From: Lederbergia citrea
Lineage (GTDB): Bacteria > Bacillota > Bacilli > Bacillales > Bacillaceae_C
Direction: 5' to 3'
DNA: 64,000 nt
NCBI RefSeq assembly: GCF_018343525.1
Contig: NZ_JAGYPH010000001.1
Span: 1,493,778-1,557,777 of the forward strand
Both the position numbers and the translations under genes were made by a program. The notes beneath the pieces are model-generated. The model did no database searches. It saw only the letters and a program-made list of their open reading frames with translations, and was not told the DNA's origin. Of this stretch, positions 26,901 to 36,218 are shown in pieces; within the stretch, counting starts at the first letter, position 1, and each line of letters opens with the position of its first letter.

Positions 26901-27053
26901 ATAAGACGTGACGACAACCGCTACAGGTGGATTGATATCCGGTATTAACTTCAACGGTATTTTCAACAACGAAACGATGCCGAGAATAATCACAAGAAAC
27001 ATCGTTACAATTGTAAAAACAGGTCTTTTTATAGAAAAATTGCTCAAATTCAT
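23949..27053 (-). CDS. swrC: RND-family efflux transporter, SwrC/AcrB-like
   Basis: This 1034-residue inner-membrane resistance-nodulation-division protein has the N-terminal NFSIKRPVFTIVTMFLV helix, two large extracytoplasmic porter domains and twelve membrane segments. The motif GGLALGIGMLVDNAIVVIEN lies near residue 390 with the proton-relay Asp, mirrored by ILAGIVVNNAIVIVDYIN near 925. Firmicute members such as SwrC export surfactin or other amphiphiles; the substrate here is not known. No membrane fusion protein is encoded beside it, as in other Bacillus SwrC loci. B. subtilis SwrC is slightly longer. Confidence 0.9.
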   Translation of the reverse strand: MNLSNFSIKRPVFTIVTMFLVIILGIVSLLKIPLKLIPDINPPVAVVVTSYEGASPAEVVEKVTKPLEASLATLPGIKNVQSISKEGSNLILLEFSWTTSIDDVQNDVLQRIDQTPIPSDAGKPRFLKFDPAQFPIIQLSLKTDKDEKSLRILADKLTSELTRVEGVASVNVTGTLIDEIRVKIDQEQLKKYGLSQSDVVSIIQANNISMPGETVLTEGKELTTRIISMVHSADEIANLAVTVNPITGKKIRVKDVAKVVQQEEQSNTITRTNKQPSVLLSVLQETDANTSEVSRDFQKELKNQLKKEQYKGIDSDILFDQGDYIRIAIGNIASSLVFGGALAMLVLFLFLRNIKSPLIIGVAIPYSVIVTFVLMYFANFALNIMTLGGLALGIGMLVDNAIVVIENIYRHLSMGKDPKTAAREGSKEVAGAITASTLTTVAVFLPVVFISGLLGQLFKEFAFTISFSLFASLFVALTVIPMLASRLLKKPEGDYEAKRRRSKSLNMLERSIRWSLRHRMIVLMTAILLFAGGVLGLTTVGMQFLPPTDEGFFSINVKLENGAAITETEKVIHAMEEKLKVEKDVDAYVSLIGSTQEATFQGNGMANTAEVYVKLRPLENRSQSLFEIVDTIKPVLEKEIKKVNEKAELRFNVQAASGITPQTLTFNVKDTNKQRLEKSADKIYKVLNNINYVTDLSTSTADTVEEIQITINRDAAFDSGLAPAQIATIVNDVTRGVQASQVISEESDVYSVFVEYDEEVTRNINKLKTLLIKKPDGKYAKLGDVTKIEIGTGPVEIQRINQQDSIEFTLKYSTETNLGTMTKTVEKEIAELNLPSETEITFSGETELMKNSINDMIMAFILAIVLIYIVMAAQFESFKYPFVIMFTVPLMVVGVAIALLAARIPLSIPALIGVIILAGIVVNNAIVIVDYINQRKQAGLSSLEALVESVKDRARPIMMTALTTILGLVPLALGIGEGTEMNQPMGITVIGGLVSSTLLTLFVIPVVYSLFDPETRKMNKKKKRIQSYDEGFKK

Positions 27054-27208
27054 AACTATTTAACTCCTTCCGGTTCGACCTCTTTATGTACTTACAGTTT
27101 TTCACAGTTTTATTATATCAGTATGCGAGTACGAATTATATGAAAAGTGCAGACTCTACTCGTGTTTATCGGCTTTACATCTACAACGTTGCCATATAAA
27201 CACAGATA

Positions 27209-27238
27209 AAAAACACGGCTTTGAAAGGCCGTGTTTTC
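27209..27238 (-). terminator. Terminator of prfC
   Basis: AAACACGGC...GGCCGTGTTT flanks a short loop. Minus-strand transcription from prfC meets it 14 bases past the stop, followed by a T-rich run. Confidence 0.85.
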
Positions 27239-27251
27239 TTCTGAAAAAGGT

Positions 27252-28832
27252 TTAGCTATTAACATCCATTGGATTGCTAAGAATGATTTCTGGATTTTTA
27301 TCCTGAAACCAGCGAAGTGCAAATTCATTTTCAAACAAAAATAATGGTTTATCATAGCGATCTTTTACAAGCATACTGCGCCCGCTTGATAGCGATTCAT
27401 CAATCTTATCATTCTCAATCCATCTAGCAATTTTAGAACCGATCGACTCCATGATGACATCGGAATTGTACTCATTTTTCATCCGATGTTCAAATACTTC
27501 AAATTGGAGCTGACCAACAGCACCGAGGATATAATCCTCCATCCTGTATGTTTTATAAAGTTGGATAGCTCCTTCTTGCACAAGCTGCTGCACACCCTTG
27601 TGAAAGCTTTTTTGCTTCATGACGTTTTTGGCCGATACTCTGACAAACAATTCAGGTGTAAATTGAGGCAATTTTTCGTACTGAATATTTCGTTTGCCTT
27701 CGTAAAGCGTATCGCCAATTTGATATGTGCCTGTATCATAAAGCCCGATAATATCACCACTGACAGCCGCATTCACTGTACTTCGATCGTCCGCCAAAAA
27801 CTGGGTTGATTGTGAAAGTTTAATTTGTTTACCTGTTCTTGCGAGTGTCACATTCATGCCTCGCTCGAATTGACCCGAGCAAATTCTAATAAAAGCTATT
27901 CGATCTCTATGCGCCGGATTCATATTTGCTTGAATTTTAAACACAAAGCCTGAGAACCCTTCTGCTGCAGCTTCAATTTCTCCTTCGTTTGCCATACGCG
28001 GTTGCGGTGGAGGAGCAAACTGCAAGTACGTTTCCAGAAAAGTTTGGACGCCAAAATTGGTCAATGCACTCCCAAAGAAAACTGGCGACAACGTTCCATT
28101 ATTTACTTTCTCTGCAGAAAATTCATTACCTGCTTCGTCTAAGAGCATAATTTCCTCTAAAGCCTGAGTATATAGATCCGATTCTTTTAATGGATGGTCG
28201 CCAATAACTTCACCATTTTCATCCAAGGACAAGAATCTGTCGCCATCTTCTACACGAAATTGTTCGATTCGTTTGTTGTAACGGTCATAAATACCATAAA
28301 ACTCTTTCCCCATCCCAATCGGCCAGTTCATCGGATATGATTCTATTCCTAGGACTTCTTCAAGTTCAGCCAGTAATTCCAATGGTGGACGTCCTTGGCG
28401 GTCCAACTTATTAATAAAAGTGAAAATAGGAATACCACGCATTCTACACACTTTAAACAGTTTCAGCGTCTGCTCCTCTATACCTTTCGCTGAGTCGATA
28501 ATCATGACCGCGCTATCTACTGCCATTAAAGTTCTATAAGTGTCTTCACTAAAATCTTGGTGTCCAGGTGTATCGAGGATATTCACACGGAACCCTTCGT
28601 AATCAAATTGCATTACCGAAGATGTAACTGATATTCCCCGTTGTTTTTCAATTTCCATCCAGTCGGACGTAGCATATTTTCCTGTTTTCTTACCTTTTAC
28701 TGTTCCAGCATCTCGAATAGCTCCGCCAAAATATAATAGTTTTTCAGTCATTGTTGTTTTCCCGGCATCCGGGTGAGAAATAATTGCAAATGTTCTTCTA
28801 GATTCCACTTCTGCCTTCAATGTAGTTGCCAT
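27252..28832 (-). CDS. prfC: Peptide chain release factor 3
   Basis: This 526-residue translational GTPase recycles RF1/RF2 from the ribosome after termination. The G motifs are G1 [14 protein letters not shown] near residue 19, G2 in the [10 protein letters not shown] segment near 63, G3 [12 protein letters not shown] near 87 and G4 NKLDRQGR near 142. RF3-specific C-terminal features follow ([20 protein letters not shown]). RF3 has a patchy distribution in Bacillaceae. ATG 28832 follows GGAAGGAATT. It is monocistronic between two terminators. Confidence 0.95.
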   Translation of the reverse strand: MATTLKAEVESRRTFAIISHPDAGKTTMTEKLLYFGGAIRDAGTVKGKKTGKYATSDWMEIEKQRGISVTSSVMQFDYEGFRVNILDTPGHQDFSEDTYRTLMAVDSAVMIIDSAKGIEEQTLKLFKVCRMRGIPIFTFINKLDRQGRPPLELLAELEEVLGIESYPMNWPIGMGKEFYGIYDRYNKRIEQFRVEDGDRFLSLDENGEVIGDHPLKESDLYTQALEEIMLLDEAGNEFSAEKVNNGTLSPVFFGSALTNFGVQTFLETYLQFAPPPQPRMANEGEIEAAAEGFSGFVFKIQANMNPAHRDRIAFIRICSGQFERGMNVTLARTGKQIKLSQSTQFLADDRSTVNAAVSGDIIGLYDTGTYQIGDTLYEGKRNIQYEKLPQFTPELFVRVSAKNVMKQKSFHKGVQQLVQEGAIQLYKTYRMEDYILGAVGQLQFEVFEHRMKNEYNSDVIMESIGSKIARWIENDKIDESLSSGRSMLVKDRYDKPLFLFENEFALRWFQDKNPEIILSNPMDVNS

Positions 28833-28906
28833 ATAAATAATTCCTTCCGTTTTTCAGTCTTTTTCTATCATATTCCTAGATAGGGTGGATTTCAATTGAA
28901 AATTAA

Positions 28907-28943
28907 AAAAACCTCAATCCTTTTATACTTTGATTGAGGTTTA
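28907..28943. terminator. Terminator of the M42 peptidase gene
   Basis: AACCTCAAT pairs with ATTGAGGTT across a short AT-rich loop. On the minus strand it is followed by TTTTTTT. Confidence 0.9.
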
Positions 28944-28949
28944 TTCCAT

Positions 28950-30005
28950 TTAATAATTAGTTATAGGCGACTGCACATATGCATATAGTAACTTCTCGGT
29001 ATTAATAAGGGAAGATTCATGTGTTCTTTCAAAGGCATGGGATGACTCAATTCCGGGACCTATCAGGCCATGGACAATATCGTGGCCTGCCTTAATAGCT
29101 GCAGATGCATCAGAGCCATAATAAGGATATATATCTACCCTGTATTCGACATTATTCTTTCTTGCTAAATTAACAAGATGCTTCCGCAATCCGTAATGGT
29201 AAGGACCACTCGAATCCTTGGCACAGATAGACACTGTATATTCGTCAGAAGACTGTCCCTCACCAAGCGCCCCCATATCAACAGCCAAATATTCCACCGT
29301 TTCAGGAGTGATATTCGAATTACCTCCATAGCCAATCTCTTCATTATTGGAGATTAAAAAGTGAGTCGTGTGGGGAAGTTCAATTTCCTCCTCCTTAATC
29401 CACTTGATCATTCGGAGCAAGATTGCCGTACTAGCTTTATCATCTAGATGACGAGATTTAATAAAGCCGCTTTCGGTTACTTGCACTCGAGGATCGAAGG
29501 ATACGAAATCACCAACATTGATGCCAAGCTTTCTCGTCTCTTCCTCACTATTTGTCATTTCATCAATTCGAACTTCAATATTCTCGTCATTTCTTTTTGC
29601 TTCTCCAGCATCTTTATACACATGAACCGATGTTTGTTTCATTAAGATAGTACCAGTATATGTATTGCCCGATTCAGTTTCAATCTTACAATATTCACCT
29701 TCAACGGAATTCCAGCGGAAACCGCCGATCATTGCAAGCTTCAATCTTCCGTTTGATTTGATCTCCTTGACCATCGCTCCAAGTGTATCTACGTGGGCAG
29801 TAAGCATCCGATGTTGGTCATTATCTTTCCCGGGGATTGTTATTAGCAGTCCACCTTTTCGATTTTGCTTTATTTCTAGATCAAGCCCCTCTAAATATTG
29901 CTCACAAAAATCGATTACCTTACTAGTATTTCCGGACGGACTCGGTATTGAGACTAACTCTCTAATCAACATAATCGTTTCTTTTATTTGTGGTAAATTC
30001 CCCAT
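28950..30005 (-). CDS. M42-family metallopeptidase (glutamyl aminopeptidase-like)
   Basis: This 351-residue di-zinc aminopeptidase has ligands visible as His in LTAHVDTLGAMVKEI near 68, Asp in KSRHLDDKASTAILL near 178, the Glu pair in SNNEEIGYGGNSNI near 212, Asp in YLAVDMGALG near 235 and His in ESSHAFERTHESSL near 325. The family forms large tetrahedral dodecamers that trim peptides in the cytoplasm. ATG 30005 follows AGGGAGATAG. It is divergent from an OsmC gene. Confidence 0.9.
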   Translation of the reverse strand: MGNLPQIKETIMLIRELVSIPSPSGNTSKVIDFCEQYLEGLDLEIKQNRKGGLLITIPGKDNDQHRMLTAHVDTLGAMVKEIKSNGRLKLAMIGGFRWNSVEGEYCKIETESGNTYTGTILMKQTSVHVYKDAGEAKRNDENIEVRIDEMTNSEEETRKLGINVGDFVSFDPRVQVTESGFIKSRHLDDKASTAILLRMIKWIKEEEIELPHTTHFLISNNEEIGYGGNSNITPETVEYLAVDMGALGEGQSSDEYTVSICAKDSSGPYHYGLRKHLVNLARKNNVEYRVDIYPYYGSDASAAIKAGHDIVHGLIGPGIESSHAFERTHESSLINTEKLLYAYVQSPITNY

Positions 30006-30025
30006 TCTTCTATCTCCCTTCTATC

Positions 30026-30040
30026 GGGGTGAGTCACCCC
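30026..30040. promoter_or_regulatory. Perfect 15-bp palindrome between the M42 peptidase and OsmC genes
   Basis: GGGGTGAGTCACCCC is a 7-bp perfect inverted repeat around a central G, GC-rich in an AT-rich gap, just upstream of the M42 ribosome binding site. A second inverted repeat TGATAT-AATC-ATATCA (30065-30080) overlaps a TATAAT-like -10 for OsmC. Operator function is inferred only from symmetry and position. Confidence 0.35.
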
Positions 30041-30108
30041 AAAGTCCAAGTTATTTGGTAAAGATGATATAATCATATCATTAGCTACTTGAATTGGGGG
30101 TATGTAAG

Positions 30109-30558
30109 ATGGCTTTACATTCTTTTTTCTTAAAAGCAGATTGGCCTGGGGGCAGAAATAGTGTAGGGGAAATTGAAGCGAGTAATTTAAAAACAGAAGT
30201 ATCCATCCCTCCGGAAATGGACGGACCTGGAATAGGAACAAATCCAGATGAGATGCTGCTCGGTGCCGCTGCTACATGCTACATTATTACGCTGGCCGCC
30301 ATGTTAGAGCGTGCTTCTATTCCTGTTTCTAGTCTCTCAATGGAATCAGAAGGAATTGTTGAAGTTGAGCAGGGAGTTATTACATATAAGACGATTATTC
30401 ATCGACCACGGATTATCTTACCTCAAGCTTGCGAACAAAAACAGATAAACATGGCAGGAAAGCTTGCGGAAAAAGCTGAAAAAAGCTGCATGATATCAAG
30501 AGCCCTTGCCGGAAATGTGGAAATAAAGCTTAAAACAGATATCTCAGTAGGAAAATAA
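30109..30558 (+). CDS. OsmC-family peroxiredoxin-like protein
   Basis: This is a 149-residue protein from ATG 30109, with GGGG ten bases upstream. The family core is GTNPDEMLLGAAATCYIITLAAMLERASIPV near residues 45-75, including the first conserved Cys, and the second Cys appears in AEKSCMISRALAGNVEIK near 125. OsmC/Ohr proteins reduce organic hydroperoxides with a Cys pair. The group resembles the SACOL1771 type rather than Ohr, so physiological substrates are less certain. Confidence 0.85.
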   Translation: MALHSFFLKADWPGGRNSVGEIEASNLKTEVSIPPEMDGPGIGTNPDEMLLGAAATCYIITLAAMLERASIPVSSLSMESEGIVEVEQGVITYKTIIHRPRIILPQACEQKQINMAGKLAEKAEKSCMISRALAGNVEIKLKTDISVGK

Positions 30559-30562
30559 ATAA

Positions 30563-30621
30563 AACCGCCCTCACCTTTCTTGTCCAGTAGGCATTCGGAA
30601 AGGGGTGGCGGTAATTCTTTT
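30563..30621. terminator. Bidirectional terminator between the OsmC and histidine kinase genes
   Basis: AACCGCC plus CACCTTTC pairs with GAAAGGGGTGGCGGT. A T-rich tail follows on the plus strand; the opposite strand has TTTTATTTATT. Confidence 0.85.
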
Positions 30622-31692
30622 TTATATAGCGATCATGCCTGATTTTGCCGATTTTGGAAGTGCTATCTTAAAGGTTGTACCTTGATTCAACTCGCTCGTT
30701 ACATCTATACTTCCATTATGTTCTTGAATAATTTTATTACACATCATTAAGCCGAGGCCATTGCCTTTTGCTTTTGTTGTAAAAAAAGGTTCGCCTATTT
30801 TCTCCAAATCATCTTGGGATATGCCGCATCCTTCATCACTGATAGCAATAACTACTCTATTTTCTTGATTGTTGATTGTTACATCGAGTGTTAAAGTTCC
30901 ACCCTTACAACCCATTGCTTCAATCCCATTTTTAATTATATTCATAAAAACTTGCTTAACCTTTATTTCTTCACATACAATGAAAACCGGAATGTGCATA
31001 CCACTATATTCAAAGCTCACATTGTTGCTAATTGCTTCCGGTTTCAGTAGCATCGTAACTTCCTTTAATATCTTAATGATATCTAATTGTTCGTAGTTAT
31101 TAACTGAAGGCTTACCAATAAACATCAATTCTTTTGTAATTTGTTCGATTCTTTCAATTTCATTTTGCATTAAAATTAAATATTCATTGTTAAATTCTTT
31201 CTGAGATCCCATTAATTGAAGAAAGCCTTTTACCGTAGTCAGCGGATTCCGAATATCGTGAGCTATGCCTGCTGCAAGCTGGCCGATGGCAGATAGGTTC
31301 TCTGCTTCGATCACCTGATCATATGTTTTCTTTCGGTCTGTAATGTCTCGTCCAATCGAAAGAATTTCTATTGGAATGTTTGAGTGCGGATTCTTTACAG
31401 CAACTGCAGTTGTTTCTATCCATATATAATGGCCGCCCGAATGTTTAACACGATAAGTAAAAGTAGCTATTTCGATTTCACCCTTGGCTAGTGGAGATAG
31501 GAAATCGCCAACATCATCAGAATGGATATAATCAAAACAAGATTTACCAATTAGGTTCTCGGGATCATATCCAAAAGCAGTTTTGACAGATGGCGACACA
31601 TCAAGAAAAACGCCCTTTAATGACCGCCTAATAATGACTTCTGAATTTTTAGAAGCAAAGATACAATCTTTTTCTCTTTCCATGAGCTTCAC
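30622..31692 (-). CDS. PAS-domain sensor histidine kinase, sporulation-kinase-like
   Basis: This is a 356-residue cytosolic kinase. One PAS domain covers about residues 15-120 (TAFGYDPENLIGKSCFDYIH and IEILSIGRDITDRKK). The phospho-acceptor is in GIAHDIRNPLTTVKGFLQL, His near 145. HATPase motifs are NGIEAM near 265, DEGCGIS near 290 and GNGLGLMMC near 320. The H-box and short form resemble Bacillus Kin-type kinases that feed Spo0F. No response regulator is adjacent, which supports an orphan phosphorelay kinase. I start at GTG 31692, eleven bases after AGGAGGGG; the longer frame from TTG 31755 has no comparable site. Confidence 0.82.
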   Translation of the reverse strand: MKLMEREKDCIFASKNSEVIIRRSLKGVFLDVSPSVKTAFGYDPENLIGKSCFDYIHSDDVGDFLSPLAKGEIEIATFTYRVKHSGGHYIWIETTAVAVKNPHSNIPIEILSIGRDITDRKKTYDQVIEAENLSAIGQLAAGIAHDIRNPLTTVKGFLQLMGSQKEFNNEYLILMQNEIERIEQITKELMFIGKPSVNNYEQLDIIKILKEVTMLLKPEAISNNVSFEYSGMHIPVFIVCEEIKVKQVFMNIIKNGIEAMGCKGGTLTLDVTINNQENRVVIAISDEGCGISQDDLEKIGEPFFTTKAKGNGLGLMMCNKIIQEHNGSIDVTSELNQGTTFKIALPKSAKSGMIAI

Positions 31693-31821
31693 TTGATATT
31701 CTGCCCCTCCTAATAGCAAGGAAAATCCCATTCTGCCTATTTTATAAGATTTCAAACAAATCCAATAATTTCATTATAGCTCTTCTAGTCGTTTTGTAAA
31801 TAGTAACAGTCAATATCTTTG

Positions 31822-33321
31822 TTAGTTTCTAAATTCCTCTAGCTGCTCATTCAGTGCTTTTGTACTAGTATAAACATCTTGATAGAGCGGGAACAGTTTA
31901 CTGTACATATCCACATTCTCTTTAATAGGTTGATAAGTATCAACGAGGTGCACAAATTTTTGTGCGCATTCCTGTAGTGAATCAAACCAACCGCAACCAT
32001 ATGAGGCAAGCATTGCTGCCCCCATTCCAGGGCCTTGTTCGCTTGCAAGTGTGACTATATCTACATTAAATATGTCTGCTTGCATTTGTAGCCATTGTCT
32101 GTTTTTCGCTCCCCCACCAATAGAAATAATCGTCTCAATCTTCTTTCCATTTTCTCTAAATATTTCTATCGACTCATTAAGAGAGAATGTAATACCTTCT
32201 AGAACCGCACGAACAAAGTCACTTCTTTTATGTGAAGCATCCATCCCTATGAAGCTTCCTCTTATATTTGAATCTGCATGAGGTGTCCTTTCACCTACTA
32301 AATACGGAGTAAAAAGCAATCCATTTGAGCCAATGGGTACTTGATCGATGTCTTGCAGTAAAGCATCAAAATCTTCAGCTTCCGCAAATACATCCTTAAA
32401 CCAGCTTAAGCTGTACCCTGCTGCCAAAGTCACACCCATCGTATAAAAAGCATCCGCTTCTCCGTGATTAAAGTAATGAACTTTTCCTTGGAAATCTTGA
32501 TTACCTTTTTCCTCATACGAGAGGACGACTCCTGACGTTCCAATACTACATAATGTTTTTCCTGCCGATAAAATGCCCGAGCCAATCGCACCACATGCAT
32601 TATCTGCTCCGCCAGCGAATACTTTAACTGTTTCGCTTAACCCTGTTTCAACGGCGATTTCATTTGTAATTGTTCCAGTCTGTGTGTGTGACGCAACTAA
32701 TGGAGGACAGAGATTGACATCAATTCCTAGCGAATCACATATTTCTTTACTCCATTTTTTCTCGCTGACATCAAGAAGCAATGTTCCCGCTGCATCGGAA
32801 TATTCACTATGAATGAGCCCTGTTAGTCGATATCGCAAATAATCCTTCGGAAGAAGAAACACTGCTGCTTTCGCAAAAATTTCTGGTTCATTTTCTTTTA
32901 CCCATAAAAGCTTCGGCAATGTAAAACCTTCCAATGCAGGATTTTTAGTAATTTTTAAAAGTTTATCTATCCCGACCTTTTCCTCAATCAAGCGGCATTC
33001 CTTTGTTGTCCTCGTATCATTCCAAAGAATAGCATTTCTAAGTACATGATGGTATTCGTCAAGTAAAACAAGGCCATGCATTTGTCCGGAAAAGCTAATT
33101 CCTTCAATATTTTCAATATCTCCATCGAAATTCTTTACAATATCAGTAAGACCTTGCACTGTTTTTTCTACCCACTCTTCTGGATCTTGTTCACTATAGC
33201 CAGATTTCTCTTGAATAAGTGGATAGGATTTCGACACTTCATGACAGACATCACCATGTTGATTCATTAGCAGAATTTTAACTGCGCTTGTTCCAAGGTC
33301 AACTCCGATTACATATTTCAT
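31822..33321 (-). CDS. xylB: Xylulokinase
   Basis: This 499-residue FGGY-family kinase phosphorylates D-xylulose to xylulose 5-phosphate. The N-terminal phosphate-binding motif GVDLGTSAVKILLMN is at residues 5-19; ISFSGQMHGLVLLD near 75 is xylulokinase-specific; ADNACGAIGSGI near 235 and the adenosine motif SIGGGAKNRQWLQMQADIF near 390 follow. The gene lies downstream of xylA with an internal hairpin between them. Start ATG 33321 lies behind AAGGATGGGGAG. Confidence 0.96.
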   Translation of the reverse strand: MKYVIGVDLGTSAVKILLMNQHGDVCHEVSKSYPLIQEKSGYSEQDPEEWVEKTVQGLTDIVKNFDGDIENIEGISFSGQMHGLVLLDEYHHVLRNAILWNDTRTTKECRLIEEKVGIDKLLKITKNPALEGFTLPKLLWVKENEPEIFAKAAVFLLPKDYLRYRLTGLIHSEYSDAAGTLLLDVSEKKWSKEICDSLGIDVNLCPPLVASHTQTGTITNEIAVETGLSETVKVFAGGADNACGAIGSGILSAGKTLCSIGTSGVVLSYEEKGNQDFQGKVHYFNHGEADAFYTMGVTLAAGYSLSWFKDVFAEAEDFDALLQDIDQVPIGSNGLLFTPYLVGERTPHADSNIRGSFIGMDASHKRSDFVRAVLEGITFSLNESIEIFRENGKKIETIISIGGGAKNRQWLQMQADIFNVDIVTLASEQGPGMGAAMLASYGCGWFDSLQECAQKFVHLVDTYQPIKENVDMYSKLFPLYQDVYTSTKALNEQLEEFRN

Positions 33322-33357
33322 TTCTCCCCATCCTTATCTAATTGATAGAATAACTAA

Positions 33358-33430
33358 AACAAGGCTGTCCCCTATGTAACCTTCTCCCTAATGTGTAGGG
33401 TTGGGTTTATGTTTTAGGACAGCCTCAAAA
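33358..33430 (-). terminator. Intercistronic hairpin between xylA and xylB
   Basis: GAGGCTGTCC...GGACAGCCTT forms a long-armed hairpin on the minus strand, followed by GTTTTAG. It sits between two genes of one pathway, so it probably attenuates rather than stops transcription. Confidence 0.65.
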
Positions 33431-33435
33431 AGAAT

Positions 33436-34776
33436 TTACGAGTTTATTAGCTTTTGACTAGTAAGAGTTTCCAATAAATATTGATTGACCGTAGCTTTCA
33501 AAAGCTCTTGTCTTCCAGAACGGTTTTTGATTTCGCCCAATTGCAATGCATATTTTTCTAGTTTATGAAAGTCTGTTCGACCTTCAACAATGTCGAGCCC
33601 GATGCCTTCTGTAAAGCTTCCGTATCGATCAGCAATAAAATCTTCCAATACTCTGTCTTCAAGTAGTTTATTGGCAACTTTCAAACCAATAGCAAAGCTG
33701 TCCATACCGGCAATATGTGCATGGAATAAATCTTCCGGCTCAAAGGAACCTCTTCGCACTTTTGCATCAAAGTTTAAGCCACCTTTGCCTAATCCACCGT
33801 TTTGCAAAATTTCGTACATGGCCAATGTTGTAGAATAAAGATCTGTCGGGAACTCATCTGTATCCCATCCAAGCAAAGTATCACCTTGGTTCGCATCCAC
33901 GGATCCGAGCATGCCATTAATACGAGCAACTCTCAATTCATGTTCGAATGTATGACCGGCAAGTGTTGCATGGTTCGCCTCAATATTAAATTTAAAATGC
34001 TGATCAAGGCCATAACTTTTCAAGAAAGCAATCCCAGTTGCCACGTCAAAGTCATATTGATGTTTTGTAGGCTCTTTTGGCTTCGGCTCAATTAGGAAAG
34101 GGCCGTCAAAGCCGATTTCTTTTGCATAATCGACTGCCATATGGAAGAAGCGCGCCAAATTGTCCTGCTCAAGCTTCATGTCGGTATTTAATAGAGTCTC
34201 ATAGCCTTCACGACCGCCCCAGAATACATAGTTTTCTGCACCAAGATCTTTTGCAGTTTCTAGACCTTTCTTCACTTTTGCCGCGGCAAATGCGTAAACA
34301 TCGGCATTATTTGAAGTAGCCGCACCATGAACATATCTTGGATGTGTAAACATATTTGCAGTATTCCATAGCAATTTAGTTTTACTATCTTTCTTATAAT
34401 CTTTGATCATAGCAGTAATGATATCAAGATTTTCATAGGTTCCCTTTAACGTATCAGCTTCAGGAGCAATGTCTGAATCGTGAAAACAGAAAAATGGCAC
34501 ATTTAGTTTTTCAAACAATTCAAAAGCTGCCTCTACACGTGCTTTGGATTGATCAAGACCACTGAATTTATCCCACGGGCGAACCATTGTTCCAACTCCG
34601 AATGGATCTGAACCATCAGCGGTAAACGTATGCCAATAAGCAACTGAGAAACGCAGAAGTTCCTCCATTGATTGTCCATTTATTTTTTCTTCTGGATTGT
34701 AATACTTAAAAGCAAACGGGTTTCTTGAAGATGGTCCTTCGTACTGAATTTTGCTGACATTTTCGAAATAAGCCAT
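33436..34776 (-). CDS. xylA: Xylose isomerase
   Basis: This is a 446-residue class II xylose isomerase (long N-terminus). Motifs are [14 protein letters not shown] near 45, [11 protein letters not shown] with the catalytic His near 97, [16 protein letters not shown] near 184, and metal ligands in [16 protein letters not shown] near 228 and [18 protein letters not shown] near 264, then [20 protein letters not shown]. It converts D-xylose to D-xylulose, using two divalent metals. ATG 34776 follows GGGGGTATC. It is divergent from xylR, with operator and cre elements between. Confidence 0.97.
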   Translation of the reverse strand: MAYFENVSKIQYEGPSSRNPFAFKYYNPEEKINGQSMEELLRFSVAYWHTFTADGSDPFGVGTMVRPWDKFSGLDQSKARVEAAFELFEKLNVPFFCFHDSDIAPEADTLKGTYENLDIITAMIKDYKKDSKTKLLWNTANMFTHPRYVHGAATSNNADVYAFAAAKVKKGLETAKDLGAENYVFWGGREGYETLLNTDMKLEQDNLARFFHMAVDYAKEIGFDGPFLIEPKPKEPTKHQYDFDVATGIAFLKSYGLDQHFKFNIEANHATLAGHTFEHELRVARINGMLGSVDANQGDTLLGWDTDEFPTDLYSTTLAMYEILQNGGLGKGGLNFDAKVRRGSFEPEDLFHAHIAGMDSFAIGLKVANKLLEDRVLEDFIADRYGSFTEGIGLDIVEGRTDFHKLEKYALQLGEIKNRSGRQELLKATVNQYLLETLTSQKLINS

Positions 34777-34803
34777 TAATGATACCCCCAATAGATTAAT
34801 AAA

Positions 34804-34818
34804 TGATGGCGTTTACAT
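34804..34818 (-). promoter_or_regulatory. Putative CcpA cre site upstream of xylA
   Basis: On the minus strand ATGTAAACGCCATCA matches the cre consensus WTGNAANCGNWNNCW at 14 of 15 positions. It lies 28 bases before the xylA start, where CcpA binding would repress in glucose. Confidence 0.55.
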
Positions 34819-34878
34819 ATTTATAAGGAAAGTTTCTCCAAAAGCCATGCTCTAACAAAAGTATACATGTAAAAGTTC

Positions 34879-34903
34879 ACTTTGTCTATCCATTAAACAA
34901 AGT
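34879..34903. promoter_or_regulatory. Putative XylR operator
   Basis: ACTTTGT and ACAAAGT form a 7-bp inverted repeat with an 11-base AT-rich centre in the xylA-xylR gap. It resembles the TTTGTT...AACAAA operators of Bacillus xylose regulons. Confidence 0.6.
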
Positions 34904-34975
34904 CTTATGATAATATATATTTTATAGTGAAATGCATGTTTTACTGGTCTTGGTGATTTAAAGGAGAATTGCAAA

Positions 34976-36148
34976 ATGAAGCTAACTTGGAATCAACAAT
35001 TAATTAAAAGAGAAAATAAATCAGTAGTTTTACAGTTAATTCAAAATCATTCCCCCCTTTCTCGTGCAGATATAGCTCAACAATCTGGCTTAAATAAAGG
35101 CACTGTCTCTTCATTGGTGTCGGAGTTAATTGAAGATAAACTTATTTTAGAAACTGGTCCAGGGACATCTAGTGGCGGGAGACGTCCTGTTATGTTGAAA
35201 TTCAATGAGCAAGCTGGTTACTCGATTGGAATTGATCTTGGCGTAAATTACATTGCCGGGATTTTAACAGATCTGGAGGGAAACATTTTATTTCAGAAGC
35301 GGCATTCCTATACAGGATCATCTATTGATGTGACATTGGATCATGTAAAAGCCGATATTGAAGAATTAATAACAAATGCTCCTCCCTCCCCGTATGGAAT
35401 CATAGGTATCGGTATCGCCGTTCCCGGAATAGTTGATCAAAACAGTGCTTTATTGCTGGCGCCTAATCTTGGATGGAAGAATTCTTCTATAAAAAAAGAA
35501 ATAGAAGCTTTTTTTAAGATTCCAGTTATCATCGAAAACGAAGCTAACGCGGGGGCGTACGGTGAAATGATGTTTGGACTTGGTAAACATGTTTTGGATC
35601 TCGTTTATATTAGTGCAGGTATTGGTATTGGAACAGGCATCATCATCAATGGAAAATTATTCAGAGGTGCTAGCGGATTTTCCGGGGAATTTGGCCATAT
35701 AACCATTAATATGAACGGTGATAAATGCCGCTGCGGAAACTTCGGATGCTGGGAATTATATGCTTCAGAACAATTTTTAATAAAAAATGCCTTACAGTCA
35801 AAATTAATTGAGGATGAGGAAACATGTGTCGATCGCCTTATTGAGCTTGCAGAAAAAAACGAAGTAAAAGCTGCATTCCTTTTAGAAAAGACTGCAGCAA
35901 ATCTTGGTATTGGCCTTGTGAACATCATCCATTCCTTAAATCCCGAAAAAATTATAATCGGGAATAAATTATCAAGTGCAAAAGCATGGATGGAGACATG
36001 TGTACAAAATTTCGTTAAAGAACATGCAATGACTTCCCACCAAACTGAAGTGAATGTTCAATTTTCTAATCCAACATTTCCTGCAAACGCATTAGGAGTA
36101 GGCGCTTTTTCTGTTGAACATTTTCTAAAAAGGACTTTGGAGATCTAG
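34976..36148 (+). CDS. xylR: ROK-family xylose repressor XylR
   Basis: This 390-residue repressor has a winged-helix DNA-binding domain at residues 15-75 (LSRADIAQQSGLNKGTVSSLV) followed by a ROK sugar-kinase-like domain. That domain has IGIDLGVNYIAGILTDLEG near 83 and the zinc motif GDKCRCGNFGCWELYAS near 240. The ATP site is not expected to work in XylR. It is divergent from xylA. D-xylose should release it from the operator; glucose can act as anti-inducer in Bacillus. ATG 34976 follows AAAGGAGAA. Confidence 0.93.
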   Translation: MKLTWNQQLIKRENKSVVLQLIQNHSPLSRADIAQQSGLNKGTVSSLVSELIEDKLILETGPGTSSGGRRPVMLKFNEQAGYSIGIDLGVNYIAGILTDLEGNILFQKRHSYTGSSIDVTLDHVKADIEELITNAPPSPYGIIGIGIAVPGIVDQNSALLLAPNLGWKNSSIKKEIEAFFKIPVIIENEANAGAYGEMMFGLGKHVLDLVYISAGIGIGTGIIINGKLFRGASGFSGEFGHITINMNGDKCRCGNFGCWELYASEQFLIKNALQSKLIEDEETCVDRLIELAEKNEVKAAFLLEKTAANLGIGLVNIIHSLNPEKIIIGNKLSSAKAWMETCVQNFVKEHAMTSHQTEVNVQFSNPTFPANALGVGAFSVEHFLKRTLEI

Positions 36149-36161
36149 TAAGATATAAAAT

Positions 36162-36214
36162 AGCTGAGCTACCATAAAGTGAACTGACTCACACTTTATG
36201 GTAGCTCAGCTTTT
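36162..36214. terminator. Strong bidirectional terminator between xylR and an SDR gene
   Basis: A 20-bp perfect stem (AGCTGAGCTACC...GGTAGCTCAGCT) with a ten-base loop and TTTT separates two convergent genes. Confidence 0.95.
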
Positions 36215-36218
36215 AATG

